From positions 1 to 14,868 of the forward strand of contig JAGWRJ010000433.1 in NCBI GenBank assembly GCA_028869725.1: a stretch of DNA of 14,868 bases. The letters are read 5' to 3'. The notes below the pieces were generated by a model that saw only the letters and a program-made list of their open reading frames with translations, ran no database searches and was not told where the DNA came from. Source of the DNA: Alphaproteobacteria bacterium. GTDB taxonomy: Bacteria > Pseudomonadota > Alphaproteobacteria > Micropepsales > Micropepsaceae. This document shows positions 1-6,930 of this stretch, piece by piece; positions within the stretch are counted from its first letter, which is position 1; every line of letters starts with the position of its first letter. The position numbers and the translations under genes are program-made.

Positions 1-930
1 ATCGCCGACACCTTCCGGGCACAGCCGTGGATGGGCTTCGCCGCCGTCGGCGTGATCGCCACCGCCTGGGACGACCGCGCCCTCGACGACCTGCCGCGCC
101 TCGGCACGGTGGACGACCTGGCCGCGCTGGTCGAGCGGCACGCCGTGCAGCAGGTCTGGATCGCCCTGCCGCTGCGCGCCGAGGCGCTGATCCGCGACGT
201 GCTCGCCCGCCTCGACCCCTGCACCGCCGAGGTCAAGCTGGTGCCCGACCTGGTCGACTACCGCCTGCTGCGCAGCTCGGCCGAGAACGTCGGCGGGCTG
301 ATGGCGCTGACCCTGTCCGGCACGCCGCTCAAGGGCCACGCGCACCTGCTGAAGTCGCTGTTCGATCGCGTCTTTGCCGCCACGATCCTGCTGCTGCTGG
401 CACCGCTGCTGGCGCTGATCGCGCTGGCCGTCAAGCTCGGCTCGCGCGGACCGGTGCTGTACCGGCAGCAGCGCCATGGCCTCGACGGCCAGGTCATCGA
501 GGTGCTCAAGTTCCGCACCATGCGCCTGCACGAGGAGCCCGCCGGCCAGGTCCTCCAGGCCACGCCCGGCGATCCGCGCGTCACCGCGCTCGGGCGCGTC
601 CTGCGCCGCACCAGCCTCGACGAGCTGCCGCAGTTCTGGAACGTGCTCAAGGGCGAGATGTCGGTGGTCGGCCCGCGCCCGCACGCGGCCGAGCACAACC
701 ACGACTACGGCCGCAAGCTGCAGGGCTACATGCAGCGCCACCGGGTCAAGCCCGGCCTCACCGGACTGGCGCAGATCAACGGCTTTCGCGGCCCGACCGA
801 GACCCTGGACAAGATGGCGCAGCGCGTCGAGCTGGACATCGACTACATCGAGCGCTGGAGCCTGTGGCTGGACCTGAAGATCATCCTGATGACCCTGCCG
901 GCGATGCTGCGGCGGACGAATGCGTATTGA
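1..930 (+). CDS. Undecaprenyl-phosphate sugar-1-phosphate transferase (WcaJ/GumD-type), 5' truncated
   Basis: This is the C-terminal 309 residues of a polyprenyl glycosylphosphotransferase, which transfers a sugar-1-phosphate (usually glucose in WcaJ/GumD relatives) from its UDP form to undecaprenyl phosphate at the inner membrane and so starts the repeat unit. The reading frame is open from base 1, so the start and the usual N-terminal membrane helices lie outside the window. Visible residues 1-100 look like the Rossmann-type CoA_binding_3 domain. A hydrophobic stretch (about 120-146) follows FDR, then KFRTM (170-174), the catalytic Asp-Glu pair in TSLDELPQFWN (D207/E208), VVGPRP (222-227) and KPGLTGLAQINGFRG (250-264), all hallmarks of the family. 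The wzx gene begins 6 bases downstream. The family assignment is firm. Glucose as substrate is inferred from the GumD/WcaJ-like C-terminus; galactose is possible. Confidence 0.95.
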   Translation: MADTFRAQPWMGFAAVGVIATAWDDRALDDLPRLGTVDDLAALVERHAVQQVWIALPLRAEALIRDVLARLDPCTAEVKLVPDLVDYRLLRSSAENVGGLMALTLSGTPLKGHAHLLKSLFDRVFAATILLLLAPLLALIALAVKLGSRGPVLYRQQRHGLDGQVIEVLKFRTMRLHEEPAGQVLQATPGDPRVTALGRVLRRTSLDELPQFWNVLKGEMSVVGPRPHAAEHNHDYGRKLQGYMQRHRVKPGLTGLAQINGFRGPTETLDKMAQRVELDIDYIERWSLWLDLKIILMTLPAMLRRTNAY

Positions 931-936
931 GGGCTG

Positions 937-2289
937 ATGGACCACGGAGTCACCCGCCGCATCCTGCACGGTCTCGGCGCCAACGCCTACGGACAACTCG
1001 TCGTCATCGTCATCCAGCTGGCCGGCGTGCCCATTCTTCTGCACGCCTGGGGCACGCAACTGTATGGCGAATGGCTGATCCTCGCGGCCATCCCCACCTA
1101 CCTGTCGATGGCCGACCTGGGCTTTTCGCAGTCGGCCGGCAACGACATGACCGCGCGCATGGCGCGCGGCGACTCCGCCGGCACGCTGGCCGTGTTCCAG
1201 AGTCTGTCGGTAATGGTCTACGGGCTTGCGCTGGCGGGTCTGGTGCTGGCCGCGTTGCTGATGGCATGGCTGCCGCTGGGTTCGTGGTTGCATTTCTCGG
1301 CCCTGAGCACGCGCGAGGTGCGCTGGATCCTCTGGCTGTTCGCGGCCGAAGTGCTGTTGCGGCTGTGCGATGGCGTCAACCACGCCGGATTCCGCTCGCA
1401 TGGCGACTACGCCCGCCATGTGGCACTCAATGCCAGCACCATGCTGTTGCAGAACGTCGCCGCATGGGTGGCGGCGCTGTCCGGTGCCGGCCTCATGGGC
1501 GCCGCGTTCGCACTGGTCGCCGTGCGTGCCATCGAAGTTCCGGCTGCCGCAGTTTGGCTACGGCGCCGGCATCACGATGTCCGGCTGGGTTTGGCGCATG
1601 CGTCCGTCCGCGAGCTGCGACGCCTGATCAAACCGGCTGCCGCCAATCTGGCCGTACCGCTTGCCTCGGCGCTGAACGTGCAAGGCATGGTGCTGGTCGT
1701 GGGCGCGTTGCTGGGTCCCGTCGCGGTTGTCATATTCAGCACGTCGCGCACCTTGGCACGGGTGGGGCTTCGAATGGTTCAGGCTGCTAACGACGCCATC
1801 CAGCCGGAATTGGCGCATGCATGGGGTCGCGACAATCGCGAACAGTTGCAGCAATTGTTCGTGCGCGGCTTGCGCATGACTGTGCTGATGGCGCTGGGTG
1901 CCGTGGTGATTCTTCACTTCGCGGGCGCCTGGATCGTTGCCCTATGGACGAGTCATCGAGTGCAATTCAATGCGGCACTATTCGACTGGCTGCTCCTGTC
2001 CAGCATTTGCGTCGTCACTTGGCATGGGGCGCTGAGCCTGTTGCAGGCAGCCAACCGACACTTGCGAGCGGCTATGTGGTTCGTACTGAGTTCTGCTCTC
2101 GGTTTGATCCTTGCCTACTTGTTCATGCGCCTCACTGATGAGCTTGCATGGGCTGGCATGGCCTTGGTGTTAGCCGACCTGTTGATGCTGGGATATGTCC
2201 AGCATCGCGCTTTGCAAATGATCGATTTGCCAACGCGTAGACTTCTCGGACGGCTGATTGGCTTCACAACGTCGCGTGGTGTGGCATGA
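937..2289 (+). CDS. wzx: Wzx-type polysaccharide flippase
   Basis: This 450-residue protein is almost entirely hydrophobic, with roughly 12 membrane segments and short basic loops, the usual size of polysaccharide exporters of the MATE/MOP superfamily. It would flip the lipid-linked repeat unit from the cytoplasmic to the periplasmic face of the inner membrane. The N-terminal signature LYGEWLILAAIPTYLSMADL (about residues 41-60), followed by GFSQSAGNDMTARMARGD, is characteristic of Wzx proteins encoded in O-antigen and exopolysaccharide clusters. The ATG lies 6 bases after the initiating transferase, with GAGGG just upstream. Its stop shares ATGA with the next start at 2286. The base composition slides from strongly GC-rich at the 5' end to clearly less so after about 1800, which may mark a recombination boundary inside or near the gene. 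Confidence 0.92.
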   Translation: MDHGVTRRILHGLGANAYGQLVVIVIQLAGVPILLHAWGTQLYGEWLILAAIPTYLSMADLGFSQSAGNDMTARMARGDSAGTLAVFQSLSVMVYGLALAGLVLAALLMAWLPLGSWLHFSALSTREVRWILWLFAAEVLLRLCDGVNHAGFRSHGDYARHVALNASTMLLQNVAAWVAALSGAGLMGAAFALVAVRAIEVPAAAVWLRRRHHDVRLGLAHASVRELRRLIKPAAANLAVPLASALNVQGMVLVVGALLGPVAVVIFSTSRTLARVGLRMVQAANDAIQPELAHAWGRDNREQLQQLFVRGLRMTVLMALGAVVILHFAGAWIVALWTSHRVQFNAALFDWLLLSSICVVTWHGALSLLQAANRHLRAAMWFVLSSALGLILAYLFMRLTDELAWAGMALVLADLLMLGYVQHRALQMIDLPTRRLLGRLIGFTTSRGVA

Positions 2290-3506
2290 AGATCGTGCAT
2301 TCGTGCCACGGCAAGTTCCACCATCAAGATCTGGCACGCCAACTTCATCGGCTGGGCGTGTTGCATACCTTCTTTACCGGCTACCCACGCTTCAAGTTGA
2401 AGAACTTGAATGTGCCTTGGAACAAGGTGAACACGTTCCCGTGGCTCGAAGTGCCGTATTACGCCGGAATGCGATATGGCCTGCTCAATGCACGCTTGCG
2501 ACGCGAGATGGAATGGCAGGTCCATGAAGTCTTCGATCGGCACGTTGCCAGACAGATGCCCGAGGCTGATGCCTACATTGGCCTCTCGTGCGCAAGCCTG
2601 CGCGCGGGCCGCGTCATCAAGCAGCGGGGTGGCAAGTATCTCTGCGATCGGGGTTCAAGCCACATCCGGTATCAGGACCGTCTGCTGGCCGAAGAGCACG
2701 ATCGCCATGGCATCCCCTACATCTCCATCGATCGCCGCGTCATCGAGAAGGAAATGGCCGAGTATGAAATGGCCGATGCGATTTTGGTTCCCAGCGAGTT
2801 CGCCCGCCGTTCGTTCATTGCCGAAGGCGTGCCGGAGAGCAAGCTGCGCAAGGTGTCCTATGGAGTGGACCTGCGCCGGTTCAGTCCGGTGGGTGCTCCC
2901 GAAGCGGGCCGATTCGATGTGCTATTCGTCGGCGCAGCGTCGTTACGTAAGGGCGTGCCTGATCTACTGAATGCTTACCGTATGCTTCGCCATCCGCGCA
3001 AGCGCTTGCGCTTCATCGGTGCGGTGACCGAGGAAGTGCGTGCATTCTTGCAGCGGGCATGCGGTTCCGATCCGAGCATCGAGATTTTGGGTCCGCGCCC
3101 GCAGGATCTGCTGCGCGAGATCATGAGCACAGCGCACGTGATGGTGTTGCCCAGCATCGAAGAGGGGCTGGCATTGGTGCAGGCGCAAGCCTTGGCCTGC
3201 GGCTGCCCGGTCATCGCCAGCACCAACACCGGAAGCGAAGACCTGTTCACCGATGGTATCGAGGGGTTTGTCGTGCCGATCCGCAGTCCTGAGGTTATCG
3301 CCGAACGCTTGCAGTGGATTGCGGATGATCGCGATCTTCAATCCGACCTGCATGAGGCCGCCTTGCGCCGCGCCCAGGCAATTGGAGGCTGGGATCGATA
3401 TGGAGAAAGCATACTTAGCGCCGTGAGAAATCTGGCCGATGAGCGTGCGCAAAACATCGAATGCCAGCATGTTGCTTGTGATGCCAGAGGCCCTGTCAAT
3501 GAGTAA
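2286..3506 (+). CDS. GT4 family glycosyltransferase (E-x7-Q variant)
   Basis: This 406-residue cytoplasmic GT-B glycosyltransferase would use a nucleotide sugar to extend the lipid-linked oligosaccharide. Seen in the sequence: an N-terminal Rossmann half opening with KIVHSCHGKFHHQDLA, a domain-linking segment ADAILVPSEFARRSF (163-177) with YGVDLRRF (192-199), and a C-terminal donor half with FVGAASLRKG (214-223) and LPSIEEGLALVQAQALACG (288-306). The second acidic residue of the usual E-x7-E donor motif is glutamine here (E293, Q301). The gene starts in the ATGA overlap with wzx and its 3' end overlaps the next start by 8 bases, so it is very likely co-translated with both neighbours. Donor and acceptor cannot be told. 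Its G+C is intermediate between the GC-rich cluster start and the AT-rich gene that follows. Confidence 0.9.
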   Translation: MKIVHSCHGKFHHQDLARQLHRLGVLHTFFTGYPRFKLKNLNVPWNKVNTFPWLEVPYYAGMRYGLLNARLRREMEWQVHEVFDRHVARQMPEADAYIGLSCASLRAGRVIKQRGGKYLCDRGSSHIRYQDRLLAEEHDRHGIPYISIDRRVIEKEMAEYEMADAILVPSEFARRSFIAEGVPESKLRKVSYGVDLRRFSPVGAPEAGRFDVLFVGAASLRKGVPDLLNAYRMLRHPRKRLRFIGAVTEEVRAFLQRACGSDPSIEILGPRPQDLLREIMSTAHVMVLPSIEEGLALVQAQALACGCPVIASTNTGSEDLFTDGIEGFVVPIRSPEVIAERLQWIADDRDLQSDLHEAALRRAQAIGGWDRYGESILSAVRNLADERAQNIECQHVACDARGPVNE

Positions 3507-4374
3507 AGTCAGATACTTAACTGAAAGTGCAATTAAAAGGCTCTACCATCGCGACTCGAAATGTCCCTCGTGCGGAGCAGGTCAATCGGTGCTGATTTCG
3601 AGAAAATATTTAGTAACTGAACTTAGGCGATGCAATCACTGTAAATTGCTATATCGAGTGCCAGTCGACTCTATCAATGATAGCAAACACTTCTATCAGT
3701 CTAATTATAAGCAAGGCATTACAACAGAAATGCCAGACTCTCATAAACTTGATCACTTTAAGAGAACACATTTCCGTGATACAGAGAAAGACTACTCGCA
3801 AATTATTTCTGTTCTAGAGGCGCTTGGAGTTGAACGGGGTAGGCGTATTTTTGATTTCGGTTGTTCATGGGGCTATGGCAGCTGGCAGCTTAGACAGTAC
3901 GGATACGAAGTCGAATCTTATGAAATATCGGTGCCACGAGCTCAGTATGCCGCGCAAAAATTGTCCTGCAATGTTTATCAAAACCTGGATGATGTGTTGG
4001 AAAATCATAAGTCATATTATGATGTTTTCTTTTCTTCTCATGTATTGGAGCATGTGCCTTCTGTTCTAAGTGTCATTGAATTTGCAGAAGCTATACTGAG
4101 GAATAACGGATTATTTATCGCTTTTACTCCAAATGGCTCTGATCAATTTCGAAAGAAAGCGCCGAAACAGTGGCAGAAATTATGGGGGCAAGTACATCCC
4201 AATTTTTTGGATGATCAATATTATGTTCATCAATTCCGCCGAGTCCCATATCTGCTGAGTTCAAATCCATATGATCTTCATTCTGAAAATAATTGGAGTC
4301 ACGGCGATTGTAAACAAAAGGTGCTGGATTTATCTGGTAGCGAGTTGATGTGCGTTGCCAAGCTGAAAGGATAG
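3499..4374 (+). CDS. Class I SAM-dependent methyltransferase with N-terminal Cys4 zinc ribbon, AT-rich
   Basis: This 291-residue protein has two parts. The N-terminus carries a CPSC...CNHC pair (C22, C25, C45, C48) that should bind structural zinc. It is followed by a Rossmann methyltransferase with the SAM motif FDFGCSWGYGS (118-128), an acidic residue near E142 and HVLEHV (181-186). Such proteins in polysaccharide clusters are usually sugar methyltransferases; the actual target is unknown. I chose ATG 3499 because AGAGG lies 9 bases upstream and it overlaps the preceding stop in ATGAGTAA. In-frame starts at 3439, 3469 and 3481 would overlap more deeply and lack a better ribosome site. Codon use is heavily A/T (AAA, TTA, ATA, AAT), and the composition changes sharply at both gene ends. 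This marks it as a recent acquisition from a low-GC source. Confidence 0.88.
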   Translation: MSKVRYLTESAIKRLYHRDSKCPSCGAGQSVLISRKYLVTELRRCNHCKLLYRVPVDSINDSKHFYQSNYKQGITTEMPDSHKLDHFKRTHFRDTEKDYSQIISVLEALGVERGRRIFDFGCSWGYGSWQLRQYGYEVESYEISVPRAQYAAQKLSCNVYQNLDDVLENHKSYYDVFFSSHVLEHVPSVLSVIEFAEAILRNNGLFIAFTPNGSDQFRKKAPKQWQKLWGQVHPNFLDDQYYVHQFRRVPYLLSSNPYDLHSENNWSHGDCKQKVLDLSGSELMCVAKLKG

Positions 4375-4380
4375 ATTCCA

Positions 4381-5130
4381 ATGCGTGAGGACTTGTCACG
4401 ATATCGAGGGCGCATCTACGGCGCTTACGTCAGTGGCCGCACGGACACGCTGGCGCCGGAGTCCCTCATGGGCCTCGCGCCACGGCTGCCCTATCTGCGC
4501 TGGCTGGTACGCACCTGCATGCCGGCGGACCGCGCCGCCGCCATCCTCGATATCGGCTGCGGTCATGGCGCCATCCTGCATGCCTTGCAGCAGGCCGGTT
4601 ACCACAACGCCCGCGGGGTGGATGGCAGCGCCGAGCAGGTACAGGCGGCGGCTCGGCTGGGCATCGCCGGCGTGCAGCAAGGCGATCTGATGCAGGCGCT
4701 GCGTGACACCGCCGATGCCAGCCTGGACGTGGTGATTGCCTTCGATGTCATCGAGCACTTCACCAAAGCCGAGCTGATTCCGCTGGTGGACGAGGCCCAT
4801 CGCGTACTCAAACCCGGTGGACGCTGGATCATCCACGCGCCGAACGCCGAAGGTCCGTTCGGCTCACGCATCCGTCATGGGGATTTCACCCATGAGCTGG
4901 CGTTCACCCGCACCTCGCTCGACCAGCTCCTGCGCGCCAGCGGCTTCGCGCGGGTGGAATGTTTCGAGGACCGCCCGGTGCCGCATGGGATCAAAAGTCT
5001 CGCGCGCCTGGCGCTGTGGCACCTGCTGCGGGCGGTGCTGATGTTCTACCTGGCCGTGGAGACCGGCAGCCTGGATCGACGCGTGGTGCTTTCGCAGAAC
5101 CTGCTGGCGGTGGCATGGAGGAGCCAGTGA
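4381..5130 (+). CDS. Class I SAM-dependent methyltransferase
   Basis: This 249-residue protein has the full set of class I methyltransferase motifs: AILDIGCGHG (54-63) for SAM binding, acidic D81 at the end of the second strand, the post-II region FDVIEH (121-126) and EAHRVLKPGGRWIIHAPN (138-155). That layout is the Methyltransf_11/23 type. A hydrophobic helix near the C-terminus (about 207-226) could touch the membrane, where the lipid-linked substrate sits. The ATG lies 6 bases after the AT-rich methyltransferase, whose last codons supply the ribosome site (AAAGGA, about 9 bases upstream). GC-rich codon use returns abruptly here. The substrate is not deducible; by context a sugar or a lipid-linked glycan end is likely. 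It could also act on a terminal phosphate or lipid, as some chain-terminating methyltransferases do, but nothing visible supports that. Confidence 0.9.
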   Translation: MREDLSRYRGRIYGAYVSGRTDTLAPESLMGLAPRLPYLRWLVRTCMPADRAAAILDIGCGHGAILHALQQAGYHNARGVDGSAEQVQAAARLGIAGVQQGDLMQALRDTADASLDVVIAFDVIEHFTKAELIPLVDEAHRVLKPGGRWIIHAPNAEGPFGSRIRHGDFTHELAFTRTSLDQLLRASGFARVECFEDRPVPHGIKSLARLALWHLLRAVLMFYLAVETGSLDRRVVLSQNLLAVAWRSQ

Positions 5131-5172
5131 CTGCTGCTGCAGCGGCCAAGCTGGATCCTGGATTCAATCTTT

Positions 5173-5183
5173 GGAGAGGAGAG
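5173..5183 (+). promoter_or_regulatory. Strong ribosome binding site deciding the start of the UDP-xylose synthase gene
   Basis: The purine run GGAGAGGAGAG lies 2 to 12 bases before ATG 5186 and matches the anti-Shine-Dalgarno core. It argues for ATG 5186 over the in-frame TTG at 5171, which would place this run inside the coding sequence. It is the strongest ribosome site in the window and follows one of the few sizeable gaps (55 bases), so this gene may be translated independently of its upstream neighbour. Confidence 0.75.
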
Positions 5184-5185
5184 AT

Positions 5186-6139
5186 ATGAGCATCAAGAAC
5201 AGGAAGAGGGTTCTGGTCACCGGCGGAGCCGGATTTCTGGGTTCGCACCTGTGCGAGCGACTTCTGCAGGATGGCTGCGACGTGCTGTGCGTGGACAATT
5301 TCTATAGCGGGGTGAAAGACAATATTGCGCACTTGCTCGGCAATGCGCACTTCGAGCTGCTACGCCATGACGTGACGTTTCCGCTCTACGTCGAGGTGGA
5401 CGAAATCTACAACCTGGCTTGCCCGGCCTCGCCCATCCACTACCAGTGGGATCCGGTGCAGACCACAAAGACCAGCGTACATGGTGCGATCAACATGCTC
5501 GGTCTGGCCAAACGGGTGAAAGCCAAAATCCTGCAAGCCTCGACCAGTGAGGTCTATGGCGATCCGGATATGCATCCGCAACGCGAGGAGTACTGGGGTC
5601 GCGTCAATCCCATTGGTCTGCGTGCCTGCTACGACGAAGGCAAGCGTTGTGCAGAGACCTTGTTCTTCGACTATCGCCGCCAGCACACGTTGCAAATCAA
5701 GGTGGCCCGCATCTTCAATACCTATGGTCCGCGCATGCATCCGAACGATGGCCGGGTGGTGTCCAATTTCATCGTGCAAGCGCTGCGCAACGCGCCGATC
5801 ACGATCTATGGCTCTGGCGAGCAGACCCGCTCCTTCTGCTATGTGGATGATTTGATCGAAGGCCTGGTACGGCTGATGGACAGCGCCGACGAAATCACCG
5901 GACCGATCAATCTCGGCAATCCCACGGAATTCACGATTCGCGAGCTGGCGACGGAGGTCATCCGCCTCACTGATTCGAAGTCGTCGTTGATCTACAAGGC
6001 GCTACCTGCCGACGATCCGCGCCAGCGACAGCCAGACATCGACCGCGCAAGGACCGTACTTGGCTGGGAGCCGCAGACCGATCTGGCCGAAGGCTTGGTG
6101 CGGACCATCGGCTACTTCCGCCAGTCACTTGGAGACTGA
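5186..6139 (+). CDS. uxs: UDP-glucuronate decarboxylase (UDP-xylose synthase)
   Basis: This 317-residue extended short-chain dehydrogenase would convert UDP-glucuronate to UDP-xylose and CO2 with tightly bound NAD, supplying a pentose donor in the cytoplasm. The Rossmann motif is VTGGAGFLGSHL (11-22). The catalytic set matches known UXS enzymes: T120 and E122 in ASTSEVYGD, Y149 and K153 in CYDEGKR, and R281 in DDPRQRQPDI. NLACPASPIHYQ (76-87) and NTYGPRMHPNDGRVVSNF (178-195) are further UXS signatures. The block NPIGLRACYDEGKR has Leu and Ala where NPIGPRSCYDEGKR is common, a mild change away from the catalytic residues. Length is normal for bacterial soluble UXS. The FkbM gene starts 2 bases after its stop. 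A dTDP-glucose dehydratase or 4-epimerase is less likely given the DDP-R-PDI segment. Confidence 0.9.
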   Translation: MSIKNRKRVLVTGGAGFLGSHLCERLLQDGCDVLCVDNFYSGVKDNIAHLLGNAHFELLRHDVTFPLYVEVDEIYNLACPASPIHYQWDPVQTTKTSVHGAINMLGLAKRVKAKILQASTSEVYGDPDMHPQREEYWGRVNPIGLRACYDEGKRCAETLFFDYRRQHTLQIKVARIFNTYGPRMHPNDGRVVSNFIVQALRNAPITIYGSGEQTRSFCYVDDLIEGLVRLMDSADEITGPINLGNPTEFTIRELATEVIRLTDSKSSLIYKALPADDPRQRQPDIDRARTVLGWEPQTDLAEGLVRTIGYFRQSLGD

Positions 6140-6141
6140 AG

Positions 6142-6930
6142 ATGGATGCAGCGCCCACTCGCCTATTGTCGACCGACCCGCGCGCGCCACTCGGAAAATT
6201 GCTGCGCCTACCGCTGTACCTCCTGCCACGGGAATGGGTGTTGCCGGTCCTGTCCGGCATAAACAAGGGCCGCAAATGGCGGGTAGGAAGCCATATCCAC
6301 GGTTGCTGGATAGGCACCTACGAACGAGAAAAGCAGGGCGTTAGCGCACGCCTGGTACGTCGCGGCATGACGGTCTATGACATCGGAGCGCAGGCAGGCT
6401 TTTATTCCCTGGCATTCTCCAATCTCGTCGGAGATGGCCATGTCTACGCATTTGAGCCACTCGCGGAAAACTGCGCGAATCTGCTTGATCACCTGCGGAT
6501 GAATAAAGCAAAGAATGTCACTGTTCATCAGATGGCTGTTTCCGAACGGAGCTGTATCGTTGATTTCCACATTGCAGAAAGCAATGCCATGGGCAGCATC
6601 ACCGATGAACCTGGTGCCTACCGAGTCTGCGCGGTCGCTCTGGATACTTGCATCGAGGAGGGCATGTTGCCCCCCCCTGACCTAGTGAAGATGGATGTCG
6701 AGGGCGGCGAGAGCCGCGTATTGCGTGGCGCGATGCGTCTGCTGAGCCAGCGTCGAACGATCTGGCTCGTAGCCCTGCACGGGCAGCAGCAAAAGCAGAA
6801 ATGCTTTGAGATCTTGCATGGCGGCTGTTATGCAATTTACCGCCTCGATGGCACGCAAGTGATTTCCCCAGCCGAGATGCCGGATGAAATCTATGCCCTG
6901 CCCGAACAGGAAGGGTTGCGCCGATCATGA
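6142..6930 (+). CDS. FkbM family methyltransferase (first copy)
   Basis: This 262-residue protein shows the FkbM-type methyltransferase pattern: VYDIGAQAGFYSL (78-90) for SAM binding, FEP (104-106), and KMDVEGGESRVLRG (183-196), the most diagnostic block of the family. FkbM proteins are O-methyltransferases named from FK506 biosynthesis and are common in polysaccharide clusters, where they are thought to methylate sugar hydroxyls. The specific position is unknown. The first 60 residues form a less conserved lead with a short hydrophobic stretch. The ATG at 6142 follows GGAGACTGAAG, and the stop overlaps the next gene's ATG (ATGA). A run of eight C residues at 6670-6677, near codon 177, is the longest C tract in the window and could be prone to slippage; as given, the frame is intact. 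Confidence 0.9.
   Translation: MDAAPTRLLSTDPRAPLGKLLRLPLYLLPREWVLPVLSGINKGRKWRVGSHIHGCWIGTYEREKQGVSARLVRRGMTVYDIGAQAGFYSLAFSNLVGDGHVYAFEPLAENCANLLDHLRMNKAKNVTVHQMAVSERSCIVDFHIAESNAMGSITDEPGAYRVCAVALDTCIEEGMLPPPDLVKMDVEGGESRVLRGAMRLLSQRRTIWLVALHGQQQKQKCFEILHGGCYAIYRLDGTQVISPAEMPDEIYALPEQEGLRRS

Noticed and set aside
27..1790. Long + strand frame of 587 codons
   Set aside because: It overlaps the transferase and wzx genes in another frame and its product is Arg/Pro/Ala-rich with no motifs, a typical shadow in GC-rich DNA.
3439..3498. Upstream ATG for the Cys4 methyltransferase
   Set aside because: It would overlap the GT4 gene by 68 bases; ATG 3499 has an AGAGG site at proper spacing and a conventional short overlap.
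5131..5185. Terminator or promoter in the 55-base gap before the UDP-xylose synthase gene
   Set aside because: No stable GC hairpin with a T run and no convincing -35/-10 pair could be seen.
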